Positions 17,097 through 25,775 of a stretch of 64,000 nt of DNA are shown one piece after another. How positions within the stretch are numbered: position 1 is the first letter of the stretch; every line of letters begins with the position of its first letter. The stretch covers positions 1 through 64,000 of the forward strand of contig CAJQPT010000136.1 of NCBI GenBank assembly GCA_905480285.1, read 5' to 3'. The stretch comes from an uncultured bacterium. GTDB lineage: Bacteria; Planctomycetota; UBA1135; GCA-002686595. The notes beneath the pieces were generated by a model, which was not told the origin of the DNA, ran no database searches, and saw only the letters and a list, made by a program, of their open reading frames with translations. The translations under genes were made by a program, and so were the position numbers.

Positions 17097-18946
17097 ACCC
17101 CGCCGATCTCCTCAACGTCCTCCAGGTAGTGCTGGGCATCGGACTCGTCATCTTCGTCCACGAAGCCGGCCACTTCATGGCAGCTCGGTGGTGCGGAGCG
17201 CGGGTCGAGGTCTTCTCCCTGGGATTTGGGCCACGGCTCTTCGGGTGGAAGAGGGGCGACACCCTGTTCCAGATCGCCGCCGTGCCGCTCGGCGGCTACG
17301 TCAAGGTGGCGGGCGAGTACAGCGACGGCCTCGGCGGAACGCCCGAGCCAGGAACCCTCGCCACGCTCAGCGTGCCCCAACGCTTCCTGTACTTCTCCGG
17401 GGGCGTGATCATGAATGTGATCTTCGCGCTCGTGGTCCTGCCCCTGGTGATGCTGGCCGGCCTCCCAGCGCTCCAGCCCCTCATCGGCGCCCCCACACCG
17501 GGCATGCCGGCCTGGGAGGCGGGGCTCCCCGCGGGGACGGTGATCCTCGAGGTCAACGACACCCAGATTGTCGACTTCGAACACCTGGTCACCGCCGTCG
17601 CGCTCAACGGAAGCGAGGACGCGACGCTCCGGATTCAACGACCTGAAGAGACGCCGGAGTCGATCACCCTCACACCTCGCTTCGACGAGAACCTGGGCTT
17701 CTTCCGCCTTGGCCTCCCGGCCGGTCGATCACCCGACCAGCGACTCGTGGTGAGCCCCGAGGGGCCCGCGGCTGCGGCGGGCCTGACGAACGAGGACCGT
17801 CTGATCGCCGTGATCGGCCAGCCCACCACCCTGCGCCTCGAGGAGCAGCTACGAAGGGCCATGGACGGGCGAGCGCCGATGGCTCTAAGGGTGCAAGGCG
17901 CCGATGGCTCCACCCGTGAGTTGCGCGTTGAGCCGCGGATGGAGACCCTGGAGTTCAAGCGTATCGGCATCGGTGCCCTGTCCTCGAGCATCGACGCCAT
18001 CCGCAGTACTGGCCCAGCCGCCGGCCTCGTGGAGCGCCTTGGCATCGAGGCTGGGGATCGAGTCATCGCGGTCGCGGGTGTCCCCGTCTGGGGGCTGGCC
18101 TCCATCCGTGACGGCCTCTTGACCGTCGAGGCTGGCGAGACCCTCTCGGTCACCGTGCGCCGCGGCGGTGAGCTGCTCACCCTCGAGGCGCTGGCTGAGA
18201 TCCCGCCCGTGCTGCTCCTGGGTGACCTTGCGCTGGAGGTGGTGGAAGGAACCTCAAGGATCGCGGTCTCGGCGGGTTCCCCGGCGGAGGCCGCGGGCAT
18301 TCTGGATGGAGACCAGATCATCTCCGTGAACGGTCAGGCGACCGACAGCTGGCCGATCATGCTGGAGACCATCCAGCGCGAGGTTGCCACGGGCCGCACG
18401 CTGCAGCTCGAGGTGTGGCGCGACACGCAGGCGGGCGAGCCCATGAAAGAGCTCGTCATTCAACTCGACGCTGCGCCCGTGACCCTCCCGAACTACGGCG
18501 TGCAGCTCGACGCTGCCCGGACAATCCTGAAGGCCGACGGCCTGGGCGAGGCCATCTCCGACGGGTTTGGTGCCACTCAGCGCTTCCTTGTCGACGTGTG
18601 GCTGCAGCTCAAGAAGATGCTCTTCAGCGACGAGATCTCCACCCGCAACCTCGGGGGGATCATCTCCATCAGCGTCATCTCCTTCGACACGGCCAGCCAG
18701 GGCCTCCCCAAGCTGTTCTTCTTCCTGGCGATCCTCAGCATCAACCTGGCGATCCTCAACCTGCTCCCCATTCCCATCCTGGACGGGGGCCACCTGCTGT
18801 TCCTGCTCATCGAGGGCATCAAGGGCTCGCCGGTCTCCGAGCGCACCTTCGGCTACAGCCAGGTCGTCGGGATGGTGATGATCATGTCGCTGATGGTCTA
18901 TGTGACCTATCAGGACATCGTCCGCTGGTTCATCGAGCCGCGCTGA
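17093..18946 (+). CDS. rseP: M50 site-2 metalloprotease with four PDZ domains (RseP type)
   Basis: A 617-residue inner-membrane zinc protease that cleaves within the membrane, typically anti-sigma factors or leftover signal peptides. HEAGH at residues 23-27 supplies two zinc ligands, and NLLPIPILDGGHLLF near 550-565 supplies the third (LDG motif). Between them are four PDZ-like units with the family rhythm of GxPAxxAGL and GDxIxxVNG: about 125-195, 215-280, 300-370 and 385-450. E. coli RseP has two and is about 450 residues. ATGA overlap with dxr implies coupling. A possible substrate is the ECF-sigma/anti-sigma pair at 29-31 kb, but nothing in the sequence shows this. Confidence 0.93.
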   Translation: MNPADLLNVLQVVLGIGLVIFVHEAGHFMAARWCGARVEVFSLGFGPRLFGWKRGDTLFQIAAVPLGGYVKVAGEYSDGLGGTPEPGTLATLSVPQRFLYFSGGVIMNVIFALVVLPLVMLAGLPALQPLIGAPTPGMPAWEAGLPAGTVILEVNDTQIVDFEHLVTAVALNGSEDATLRIQRPEETPESITLTPRFDENLGFFRLGLPAGRSPDQRLVVSPEGPAAAAGLTNEDRLIAVIGQPTTLRLEEQLRRAMDGRAPMALRVQGADGSTRELRVEPRMETLEFKRIGIGALSSSIDAIRSTGPAAGLVERLGIEAGDRVIAVAGVPVWGLASIRDGLLTVEAGETLSVTVRRGGELLTLEALAEIPPVLLLGDLALEVVEGTSRIAVSAGSPAEAAGILDGDQIISVNGQATDSWPIMLETIQREVATGRTLQLEVWRDTQAGEPMKELVIQLDAAPVTLPNYGVQLDAARTILKADGLGEAISDGFGATQRFLVDVWLQLKKMLFSDEISTRNLGGIISISVISFDTASQGLPKLFFFLAILSINLAILNLLPIPILDGGHLLFLLIEGIKGSPVSERTFGYSQVVGMVMIMSLMVYVTYQDIVRWFIEPR

Positions 18947-18949
18947 CCC

Positions 18950-19939
18950 ATGGGCTCAGCGTCGCCGCCGATGCAGGGGCCGCCGGTCGTCGCCATGGGG
19001 CGACTGATCCGGGTCGCGCTCTTCCCGTCCGCCATCAGCGACCTCTTCGTCGGGATCGCCATCGCTCACGTCCTGGACTGGCCGTCCACGGTCCTGCCCT
19101 GGCTCTTGATCCCCGCCAGCCTCGGGGTCTACCACGGGGCCATGGCCCTGAACGACTGGGCCGACCGAGAGGACGACGCTCGCACCCGGCCGGATCGCCC
19201 CATCCCCTCCGGCGAGATCCCCGCAGGTCTCGCGCTGTTCACGAGCCTGGTCCTTCTTCTTGGAGGCCTCATGTGGGCGGGGGCCGCTGGGGCCTTCGCG
19301 GGCGTCTGGATGCTCGCCGTCGCCGCGCTCGCGGTCCTCTACGATCTCATCGGCCGGGGCCCCTTGCTTGGCCCAACGCTCCTTGGGCTCTGCCGGGCCG
19401 GCAACCTCGGCGCTGGCCTCATGTCCCCGTGGCTGGTCGGGTCCACCGAGCAACCACGGCTCGAGCTGCTCTGGCTTGCGGCTCTCTACGGCAGTCACGT
19501 GTTCTTCATCTCCAGGCTCGGGAGACTTGAGGACGACGAGGACGACGCTCCGCTCGCCGCCCGCCCCACCAACGCGCTGCGCGGGATCACCATCACGCGG
19601 CTCCTGATCCCCGTGATCGGGCTCGCGGTGCTGGGCGCCGGAGCCTCCGGCGGCCCTCCGTCGGGGCCCCTGAGCCTCGGGCTGCTGCTCGCCGCGATCC
19701 TTGCCGCGCGCGGTGGCTACCTGAGCCTCTCGACCATGAGCGAGGGGGCCAAGGCCGGCTGGGACCGGGCCGCGGTCGGTCGCGCCACCGGTCAGAGCCT
19801 CCGCGGCCTCCCGATGTTCACCGGAGCGATCGCCAGCCTCGGCCTCTTCCTCGGCCCGACCTGCCTGCCCGCCCTGCTCTGGGGCCTGTTTGGCGCCTGG
19901 CTCTCCGGCAAGCTCCGCGCCCGCTTCCCGCTCACCTGA
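18950..19939 (+). CDS. UbiA-family prenyltransferase (EboC-like)
   Basis: A 329-residue integral membrane protein with about eight hydrophobic segments. The first aspartate motif LNDWADREDDARTRPDRPIP fits the Mg-binding NDxxDxxxD of UbiA enzymes, which attach prenyl chains to aromatic or other acceptors. The PDRPIPSG phrase is typical of UbiA proteins that act outside quinone synthesis, such as EboC. The second motif is seen as YLSLSTMSEGAKAGW, where the usual Asp pair is weak. It starts 3 nt after the protease stop and overlaps the convergent CCA-transferase gene by 8 nt. The substrate is unknown. Confidence 0.75.
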   Translation: MGSASPPMQGPPVVAMGRLIRVALFPSAISDLFVGIAIAHVLDWPSTVLPWLLIPASLGVYHGAMALNDWADREDDARTRPDRPIPSGEIPAGLALFTSLVLLLGGLMWAGAAGAFAGVWMLAVAALAVLYDLIGRGPLLGPTLLGLCRAGNLGAGLMSPWLVGSTEQPRLELLWLAALYGSHVFFISRLGRLEDDEDDAPLAARPTNALRGITITRLLIPVIGLAVLGAGASGGPPSGPLSLGLLLAAILAARGGYLSLSTMSEGAKAGWDRAAVGRATGQSLRGLPMFTGAIASLGLFLGPTCLPALLWGLFGAWLSGKLRARFPLT

Positions 19940-21389
19940 GCTGGTCCCTGGCCCAATCCATGGCCCCGGCACGACTCTCGAACGCTCCCCCGAGGCTCGC
20001 GAGCTGAACCCGTCGGAGCAGGGCACCGAGCAAGGGGCCCCGGGGCACCCCGAGATCCTGCAGGTCGCCAGCGCTCAGCGTCACCGGGGAGACGGGGGCC
20101 CCGGCGTCTAGCTCTTCAAGTTGGCCTAGCACCACCCGGAGCGCTCCAGCGGCGCCTGCGTTCACGAGGGTCGCCTCGAGGACCAGAGCGAGCTGCGCAG
20201 CGGCAGCGCGGGTCGGGCGCCGCCAGAGCTGAATCAAGCGACCGCGAGCCTCAGCACCCTGGGGCGAAGCAAGGGCTGAAAGAGCCTCGGACCCGGGACG
20301 GCCGACCAGCGACCGGAGCTCCAGGCTCCCGATGGTCACCTCCGTGACCACCCTTCGCTCCTCTCGACTGCAGCGCAGCGCGTCGAGGGACTCGACAAGG
20401 CTCAGCGTGGAGGGTCCTTCATCCCCGGCTTCGGGCTCGCACTCGAGCGGGCCGAAGAGCACCGACAGCCCGATTTCCCAGCGCAGCTGCCGAGCGGGCT
20501 CCCCGTGCCCTGCGCCGGCGGCTCCCGCAATCGCCTCCATCGCAGTGGCCTCATTCTCAGTCGTCTCCTTCACTCCCGCCGCGCCCGCATCCCCCCAATT
20601 CACCCCGAGGGCGGCCAGCACTCCGAGCCGGGCCTCAACCTCCACGACTGTTCCCATCGGGGGCAGCACCAGCTCCGCGTGGCCCCCATCCACGAGGACA
20701 CGCACGGCGCGGTGAGCGCGGTCAGCGAGCAGGATCTTCTGCAGCTCATCTCGAACTCGCTCGGCGCTCACGCCCGTGAGCGCCGAGCGCTCCGCCTGCG
20801 CGGCAGCGAGGAGGCCCGGGGCGGGCTGAAGATCGAGGGCCGCGTGGAAGCGCGCCATCCGCAGGATTCGAAGCCCGTCCTCCCGGAACCGGCCGGCGGG
20901 GTCGCCCACGGCGCGCAGGACGCCACTCTTGAGGTCAGCCAGCCCCCCCGCCGGGTCGCGGATCTCCCCGGACAACGGGTCGAGGTAGAGCGCGTTGCAG
21001 GTGAAGTCGCGCCGCTCGGCGTCCTCCTCCGGCGCCGCGGCGTACACGACCTCGTCGGGGCGGCGACGGTCGGAGTATCCACGCTCCCTCCGGAAGGTGG
21101 CGAGCTCCACCTCCTCGCCCCCCAGCACCACCACGATGATCCCAAAGCTCTTCCCGACCGCCACGGTGCGATCAAACAGCGCCTCGACCTCCTCGGGTCG
21201 AGCTGCGGAGACGAGATCCACATCCTTGATTTCCCGGCCGAGCAGCAGGTCTCGGACGGCCCCGCCGACGATCCACCCACGGTGGCCGCCGCGCTCCAGG
21301 GTCCGGCAGATCCCCGTCGCGAGCCCCGCCCAGCGTTCTGGCAGCAGAGAGACAAGGTCTGTAGGCGGCTTGTTGAGCTCATCCGACAT
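19932..21389 (-). CDS. cca: CCA tRNA nucleotidyltransferase (poly(A) polymerase family)
   Basis: This enzyme adds or repairs the CCA end of tRNAs from CTP and ATP, a class II nucleotidyltransferase in the cytoplasm. WIVGGAVRDLLLGREIKDVDLV contains the GGxxRD motif and the DxD metal ligands. RRDFTCNALYLD, FREDGLRILRMARF and the following neck helices (SAERVRDELQKILL) complete the core in about 280 residues. The C-terminal 200 residues are helical and divergent, with an acidic Glu/Ala-rich insert. The ATG at 21389 (MSDELNKPPTDL) fits the family and has TACGAT 9 nt upstream. The frame is open for 141 codons more, but that part has no family resemblance. CCA-adding versus poly(A) polymerase cannot be told apart here. 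Confidence 0.9.
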   Translation of the reverse strand: MSDELNKPPTDLVSLLPERWAGLATGICRTLERGGHRGWIVGGAVRDLLLGREIKDVDLVSAARPEEVEALFDRTVAVGKSFGIIVVVLGGEEVELATFRRERGYSDRRRPDEVVYAAAPEEDAERRDFTCNALYLDPLSGEIRDPAGGLADLKSGVLRAVGDPAGRFREDGLRILRMARFHAALDLQPAPGLLAAAQAERSALTGVSAERVRDELQKILLADRAHRAVRVLVDGGHAELVLPPMGTVVEVEARLGVLAALGVNWGDAGAAGVKETTENEATAMEAIAGAAGAGHGEPARQLRWEIGLSVLFGPLECEPEAGDEGPSTLSLVESLDALRCSREERRVVTEVTIGSLELRSLVGRPGSEALSALASPQGAEARGRLIQLWRRPTRAAAAQLALVLEATLVNAGAAGALRVVLGQLEELDAGAPVSPVTLSAGDLQDLGVPRGPLLGALLRRVQLASLGGAFESRAGAMDWARDQLR

Positions 21390-21398
21390 GGCCCCTGA

Positions 21399-21404
21399 AT
21401 CGTA
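21399..21404 (-). promoter_or_regulatory. TAnnnT box 9 nt before ATG of cca
   Basis: Minus-strand TACGAT is 9 nt from the ATG at 21389. This matches the pattern seen before seven other genes in the window. Confidence 0.4.
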
Positions 21405-21650
21405 CGCCCTTGATGCCCCGACTTCCCCATGGGTCCCCCGGAGCCGCGACTCCAGGGGGGGGATTCTGGGCGCCGCGCCCCCAACATTGCCCGCCATCGG
21501 ATGGCTCTCTTCGGGGGAGCCTTGATCGCCGCGCCCCCAATCCGGCAAGTTGATGACCTCGCCTGCAAGGGCTGCTCCAGGTGGCCCCTCGCATGAGTGT
21601 CCCTGGAGTGAGACCGCCACCAGCAAGGGACCTCGGACCCGAGCCCCACC

Positions 21651-22247
21651 ATGGAACCCGTCCGCATGGATCCAGCCCGCCAAGACAGCAGCCCCCCGGC
21701 CGCAACGGAGCCGACCCACTCGTCCTCCATGCGTGGCGTCCCCGCGGGGCTGCTGGTTGGCGCGATTGCCCTCCTGGTCATCCTCGTCTCCCTCCCACGA
21801 TTCCACGCCCACGCACTGGACGCGAACCGAGCCGACGCCCGAATCACGCTCGACGTCCTTGGCTCCGAGGCCTTCAGTTCAGACTTGCCCGGAGAACTGG
21901 GCCTCGCGGACGGGCCCGGCGCCCTGATTCAGCTGGTGGCGGCCACCCCCTCCCTCGACCACCGATTCCCGGACGCACGACCGTCCGAGGACGCGGGCCA
22001 GTTCCTTCATCACGGGTACCGTGTGGATACGGGTTTTGTCCTGGAGGGCATCCAGTCATGGCCAGCCCTGGTGACCTGGCCTGACACCTACACCGAGTCC
22101 GGCGACGCGGCCTTCGCACTCACGCGGGACGGCCGCCTGTTCGGGCACACCAATGGCGGCCTCTGGTCCGGCGGCGAGAGCGCGCTGCGGACCGTCGACC
22201 TCTCCGACGAGGGCTGGACCCTCCTGCGCCCGGCCCGGGCCGACTGA
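21651..22247 (+). CDS. Hypothetical single-pass membrane or exported protein
   Basis: A 198-residue protein that I do not recognise. A polar N-terminus of about 30 residues precedes one hydrophobic segment (AGLLVGAIALLVILVSL, about 32-48). This membrane placement, followed by a helix (ALDANRADARITLDVL), resembles pseudopilin-like planctomycete proteins. The outer domain has aromatic, Gly-rich phrases (GYRVDTGFVLEG, WPDTYTESGDAAFALTRDG, GHTNGGLWSGG) that suggest a small beta domain. No enzyme motif is visible. A 15-bp tandem repeat begins directly after its TGA. Confidence 0.55.
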   Translation: MEPVRMDPARQDSSPPAATEPTHSSSMRGVPAGLLVGAIALLVILVSLPRFHAHALDANRADARITLDVLGSEAFSSDLPGELGLADGPGALIQLVAATPSLDHRFPDARPSEDAGQFLHHGYRVDTGFVLEGIQSWPALVTWPDTYTESGDAAFALTRDGRLFGHTNGGLWSGGESALRTVDLSDEGWTLLRPARAD

Positions 22248-22322
22248 GTCCACCCGAGCTCAGGCCACTCGAGCTCAGTTCACTCGAGCTGAGTCCACTC
22301 CAGCTGGGTTCACACCAGCTGG
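22248..22322. repeat. 15-bp tandem repeat, five units, directly after a stop codon
   Basis: Five 15-base units with consensus GTYCACTCGAGCTSR follow the stop at 22245-22247 without a gap. Each unit has an AGCT centre. The array lies between convergent genes. Confidence 0.9.
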
Positions 22323-22419
22323 GTCCCCGCGACATGAGCCCCTCCCGACGGCGGCGGAGCTCACCGGCCCCCAAGGTCACTCAAGGCTCGACCTGGTGCG
22401 CGAGACCCAGCCAGAGAGG

Positions 22420-22476
22420 CTCAGCGCGCGGGGCTCAGCCCGGGGGACTCAGCGCGCGGGGAACTCAGCGCGGAGC
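22420..22476. repeat. 14-16-bp degenerate tandem repeat abutting a stop codon
   Basis: Four copies of CTCAGCGCGCGG-like sequence start at 22420, 22434, 22448 and 22464. The last includes the stop codon (TCA on the plus strand) of the minus-strand lipoprotein gene ending at 22465. Confidence 0.75.
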
Positions 22477-25400
22477 CCTGGTTTCCAGGTGGTCGACGAA
22501 CTCGTTGAAGCCGCGGGCACGGAGCCCCTCATATAGACCCTCAAGCCGACGCTGCGGCGCACCCAGGGCCCAACAACCACCGGTCAAGCACGTGGTGTCG
22601 GCCTGGTCCTGACGCTGCAGGAGCGAGGCCGCGTCCTTCAAGACCTGGTCGGGATCCATGGGGCCCGCGTAGACGCAGGCCAGGTCCCCCTCCGCATCGA
22701 GCAGAAAGCCGAGCGGCAGCGGCATCTGCTCGAAGGGGGCCATCGTCCTGCCCAGGATGAGGTCCAACAGCAGCCGCTCTGTCTTCCCAGCTCTCCCGGA
22801 CCGTTCGCCGAGACCGAGAGCCACCGACGCCGCTCGTGCCGCGTCCGTTGCTCGAACGCCATCCAGCGCGAGCGCGAAGACCGGCAGGCCAGCCTTCTGG
22901 AGCGAGGCGAGGTAATGCTGCGACGCGGGAACCGCGCTGGACCAGAAGACCAGGAACAGCCCTCTGTCTCTGCAGAGCTCGTCCGCCCGTCGAGTCGGCC
23001 CTTCGAACGACGGTAGCCTCCACGCGCCCAAAGGGAACTCGGCGTGCATCGGCACCCGAGTCCTCGGCGGGCCAGCTGCACCGCCTCGAATCACCGGCGC
23101 CACCGGCGACGTCAGCGCGGGCAGGGAGCTCCCCTGTCGATACCGCCTCTTGACCACTCCCGCCCCCCTCTCGAGGCGCCACGAGGACCCGGCCAGCGGC
23201 TCCCCCGCCGCCGACTTGAAGGTCTCTTCGACACCATCGGGCCACTGCACGGCGACCTCCGAGGCGGCGGGCGGGATCTCGCCCTCACCAAGGCCGAAGA
23301 AGGCCTCGGGCGGCGAAGAGCCAAGGAAGCCGTCCCCCGCCACGATGCGGCAGCTGCGGGGAACTCCGCCAACCACCAGCGACACCAGCGCACCGATCCC
23401 GTCGCGATTCAGCCCCGATTGCTGGAGCCTGAACGAGACCGAGCTGCCCTCTGAAGCCCGCCCCTGGAAGACCCGCAGAATGGGCGCGGTTCGGTTTCGG
23501 AAGACGAGGTCGAGACGACCGTCGTGATCCAGATCACCGACCGCCAGTGACCGCCCGTCATCCGGCATGCCCAGGCCACTGGCGAGCGAGACGTCCTCGA
23601 AGCGAAGCCCACCTCGATTCAAGTAGGCGAAGGTGCGCTCCCGCGCGTTCCAGTCCTGCCTGCCGAACTGAGAGAGCTGCGAGATCACGGACCACGCGCC
23701 GAGGTACGCGTCCAGACGTGCGGGGTCGGGGTCGCCGGCGAGCGGAGTCGACCCCACGACACGGCGCCAGAAGAAGCTCTGCAGATCCGGTCCCCGCCGG
23801 CCGCTCAAGAATCCGTTGGGCACGACGATGTCGGGCAGCCCGTCTCGATTCCAATCCACGAAGCGCGATCCCCAGGCCCACCCGCCCGGCGCCGCCCCGG
23901 TCATCATCGTGAGGTCCTGGAACTGACCACCACCCAGCCCACGGAAGATCGAGTTCCCCCTGGCATGCCGAACGAACTCCTCCCGCACCTCGACGGACGT
24001 CCCGGGAAGGAACCGAGGGTCGCGGGTCACCCGGCCGCCGGCCGCCGAGAACATGTTGCTCACGATGAGGTCCCGGATCCCGTCCAGGTCCGCGTCCGCG
24101 AGGCTCAGGCCCATGCCGGCCGCCTTGTCCGTGAGCGGCCCATCCGGCGCGGGTTGAAAGCGACCGCCCTCCGCGAGGTACAGGTTGTTGCGGCCGAAGT
24201 CGTTCGCCACGTAGAGGTCCAGGTCGCCATCTCCGTCGACGTCGTCGAAGACCGAGACCATGCTGAACCGGTCATTATCGACATCGAGCCCGACCGCCCG
24301 GTTATCGGAGCGGAAGCCTCGCCGCTGCGCCGCCTCCGGGTCCGCCGTCAGGTTGCGCCAGAACACGTTGGGCGCACCATTCACCGCGTCGTGGTACGGG
24401 GTTGGCGCGGCCGGCCCCTCGCCACCCGCGCGGAAGTAGCGCGTGTCATAGAGGTCGAGGTCTCCATCGGCGTCGACGTCAGCCGCCGAGATTGAATACA
24501 CCCGCGCGGACCCCCCATTGGAGAGGACGCTCCGCTCGGTGAAGCGGCCCGCCCCGTCATTCCACGCCACCACCACGTCGGGACCGAGTCCGAGCACCAC
24601 GTCACGCGAGCCGTCCCCGTCGAGATCCGCGATCAGGACCCCGCCAGTCCCCTCGAGCCAATCCAAGCCGCGCCCGGCGCCTTCCTCGCTGAAGGCGCCG
24701 CCAGTATTCATCCAGACCAGGTTCGGCTGGCCCGCAGCCCTCGCCACCACAACGTCATCCCAACCGTCCCCGTCGAGGTCGCCCACCGCGACGCCGTGCA
24801 TGGCCGTCAAGATGTCGCCGATCGGTGCGAGGGAGTCTGTTCGTCCGGCGGCTTGAAGCGCGCCGAGGCCCAGACTCCTCGGGTCGTCCACCTCGCGGGT
24901 TGCTGCCCCGGCCAGGACGGTGCCGGTCACGTCGCGAAAGGGAGGATCGAGGGTCGATCGGCTCGTGCGCTCAACCGTGATGGAGGAGATTCTCGCGCGC
25001 TTCCCGAGCAGCCAGGTCACATCCATGAAGACGTCCCGCTGCTCCCGCGCCCCTGCCGATCCCTCGTCAGGATCGGTTCCCGTGCGCAGATGCACCCGCG
25101 TTCGCCCGATCGGATCCGCTCCCGCCTCGGGCCGCGGCGCGACCACGTCGGTCACGGTCGCTTCGACCACCACGTCCCCGGCGGCTCCTGGGATCAGCAG
25201 GCGCCCTTGGATCCAATCCAGCAGCGCCCCCCCGTCCAGCGGCGCCACGCCACCGTCTGACGAGGGGATCGTCCCTGAGAGATCACGCGTCACCAACCTT
25301 CGCAGTGCGGCGGAGTCGCCGCCCCGGGCCAGGTGACCAGCGACGTCCTTGAGCAGCCGCTCCGCCGAGCTCGCGAGGAGTTCACCCGGCCAGGGGTCGG

Positions 25401-25716
25401 CCTGCAGGCCGGGGTTGATGGCCGACGCAATCTGGTCGAAGTCGCCCCTCCGGGCCGGCCCCTGGGCCCGGATGATCTGAGGATCGCCGACGCCCGCCAC
25501 GGGCTCCTGACCGGGCCCCCGATCGGGCTCCTGGCCGGACTCCTGGCCGGGCGACTGGGCCGTGCCAAGCGCCAGCCGCCCGGCGCCCTCGGACGAGGCA
25601 CCGCTCGAACTCCCCGTCGCCCCGCCGCTCGCAGAGGTTGCCGGAGGACCCTCATCGGCGCATGAGCCAGCGAGGCAGAGGAGGGCCAGGGAGGCGCCTA
25701 TGCGGTGCAACAACAT
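22465..25716 (-). CDS. FG-GAP/ASPIC-UnbV lipoprotein with thioredoxin-like tail
   Basis: A 1083-residue exported protein. LCLAGSC near residues 14-20 is a lipobox, so it is probably lipid-anchored. A low-complexity linker (about 25-75) and a helical region precede FG-GAP/VCBS repeats (about 280-680) with calcium-loop phrases DLDGDGWDDV, DVDADGDLDLYD and DVDGDGDLDLYVAND that predict a beta-propeller. An ASPIC/UnbV domain follows (about 750-840; RDGIGALVSLVVGG, VQWPDGVEE). The last 170 residues look like a thioredoxin/peroxiredoxin fold (LFLVFWSSAVPASQHYLASL...GFLLDAEGDLACVYAG), but SSAVPAS occupies the place of the active CxxC. A role in binding surface polymers or proteins is inference. TAGACT lies 7 nt before the ATG. 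Confidence 0.85.
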   Translation of the reverse strand: MLLHRIGASLALLCLAGSCADEGPPATSASGGATGSSSGASSEGAGRLALGTAQSPGQESGQEPDRGPGQEPVAGVGDPQIIRAQGPARRGDFDQIASAINPGLQADPWPGELLASSAERLLKDVAGHLARGGDSAALRRLVTRDLSGTIPSSDGGVAPLDGGALLDWIQGRLLIPGAAGDVVVEATVTDVVAPRPEAGADPIGRTRVHLRTGTDPDEGSAGAREQRDVFMDVTWLLGKRARISSITVERTSRSTLDPPFRDVTGTVLAGAATREVDDPRSLGLGALQAAGRTDSLAPIGDILTAMHGVAVGDLDGDGWDDVVVARAAGQPNLVWMNTGGAFSEEGAGRGLDWLEGTGGVLIADLDGDGSRDVVLGLGPDVVVAWNDGAGRFTERSVLSNGGSARVYSISAADVDADGDLDLYDTRYFRAGGEGPAAPTPYHDAVNGAPNVFWRNLTADPEAAQRRGFRSDNRAVGLDVDNDRFSMVSVFDDVDGDGDLDLYVANDFGRNNLYLAEGGRFQPAPDGPLTDKAAGMGLSLADADLDGIRDLIVSNMFSAAGGRVTRDPRFLPGTSVEVREEFVRHARGNSIFRGLGGGQFQDLTMMTGAAPGGWAWGSRFVDWNRDGLPDIVVPNGFLSGRRGPDLQSFFWRRVVGSTPLAGDPDPARLDAYLGAWSVISQLSQFGRQDWNARERTFAYLNRGGLRFEDVSLASGLGMPDDGRSLAVGDLDHDGRLDLVFRNRTAPILRVFQGRASEGSSVSFRLQQSGLNRDGIGALVSLVVGGVPRSCRIVAGDGFLGSSPPEAFFGLGEGEIPPAASEVAVQWPDGVEETFKSAAGEPLAGSSWRLERGAGVVKRRYRQGSSLPALTSPVAPVIRGGAAGPPRTRVPMHAEFPLGAWRLPSFEGPTRRADELCRDRGLFLVFWSSAVPASQHYLASLQKAGLPVFALALDGVRATDAARAASVALGLGERSGRAGKTERLLLDLILGRTMAPFEQMPLPLGFLLDAEGDLACVYAGPMDPDQVLKDAASLLQRQDQADTTCLTGGCWALGAPQRRLEGLYEGLRARGFNEFVDHLETRAPR
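25502..25561. repeat. Degenerate 12-bp tandem repeat, five units, in frame
   Basis: Units like GGCTCCTGGCCG repeat with period 12 inside the start of the lipoprotein gene. They encode Gly-Gln-Glu/Ser-Pro tetrapeptides in the linker after the lipobox. Confidence 0.7.
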
Positions 25717-25723
25717 CCCCCGG

Positions 25724-25729
25724 AGTCTA
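25724..25729 (-). promoter_or_regulatory. TAnnnT box 7 nt before ATG of the lipoprotein gene
   Basis: Minus-strand TAGACT is 7 nt (CCGGGGG) from the ATG at 25716. There is no spaced Shine-Dalgarno. Confidence 0.45.
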
Positions 25730-25775
25730 GCGCGCCAGACCGCCAGACCCAGGCACCAGACCGCATCGGCGGGAC

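Noticed and set aside
22248-22476. Possible CRISPR array
   Set aside because: Units are 14-16 bp, directly adjacent without spacers, and no cas gene is near.
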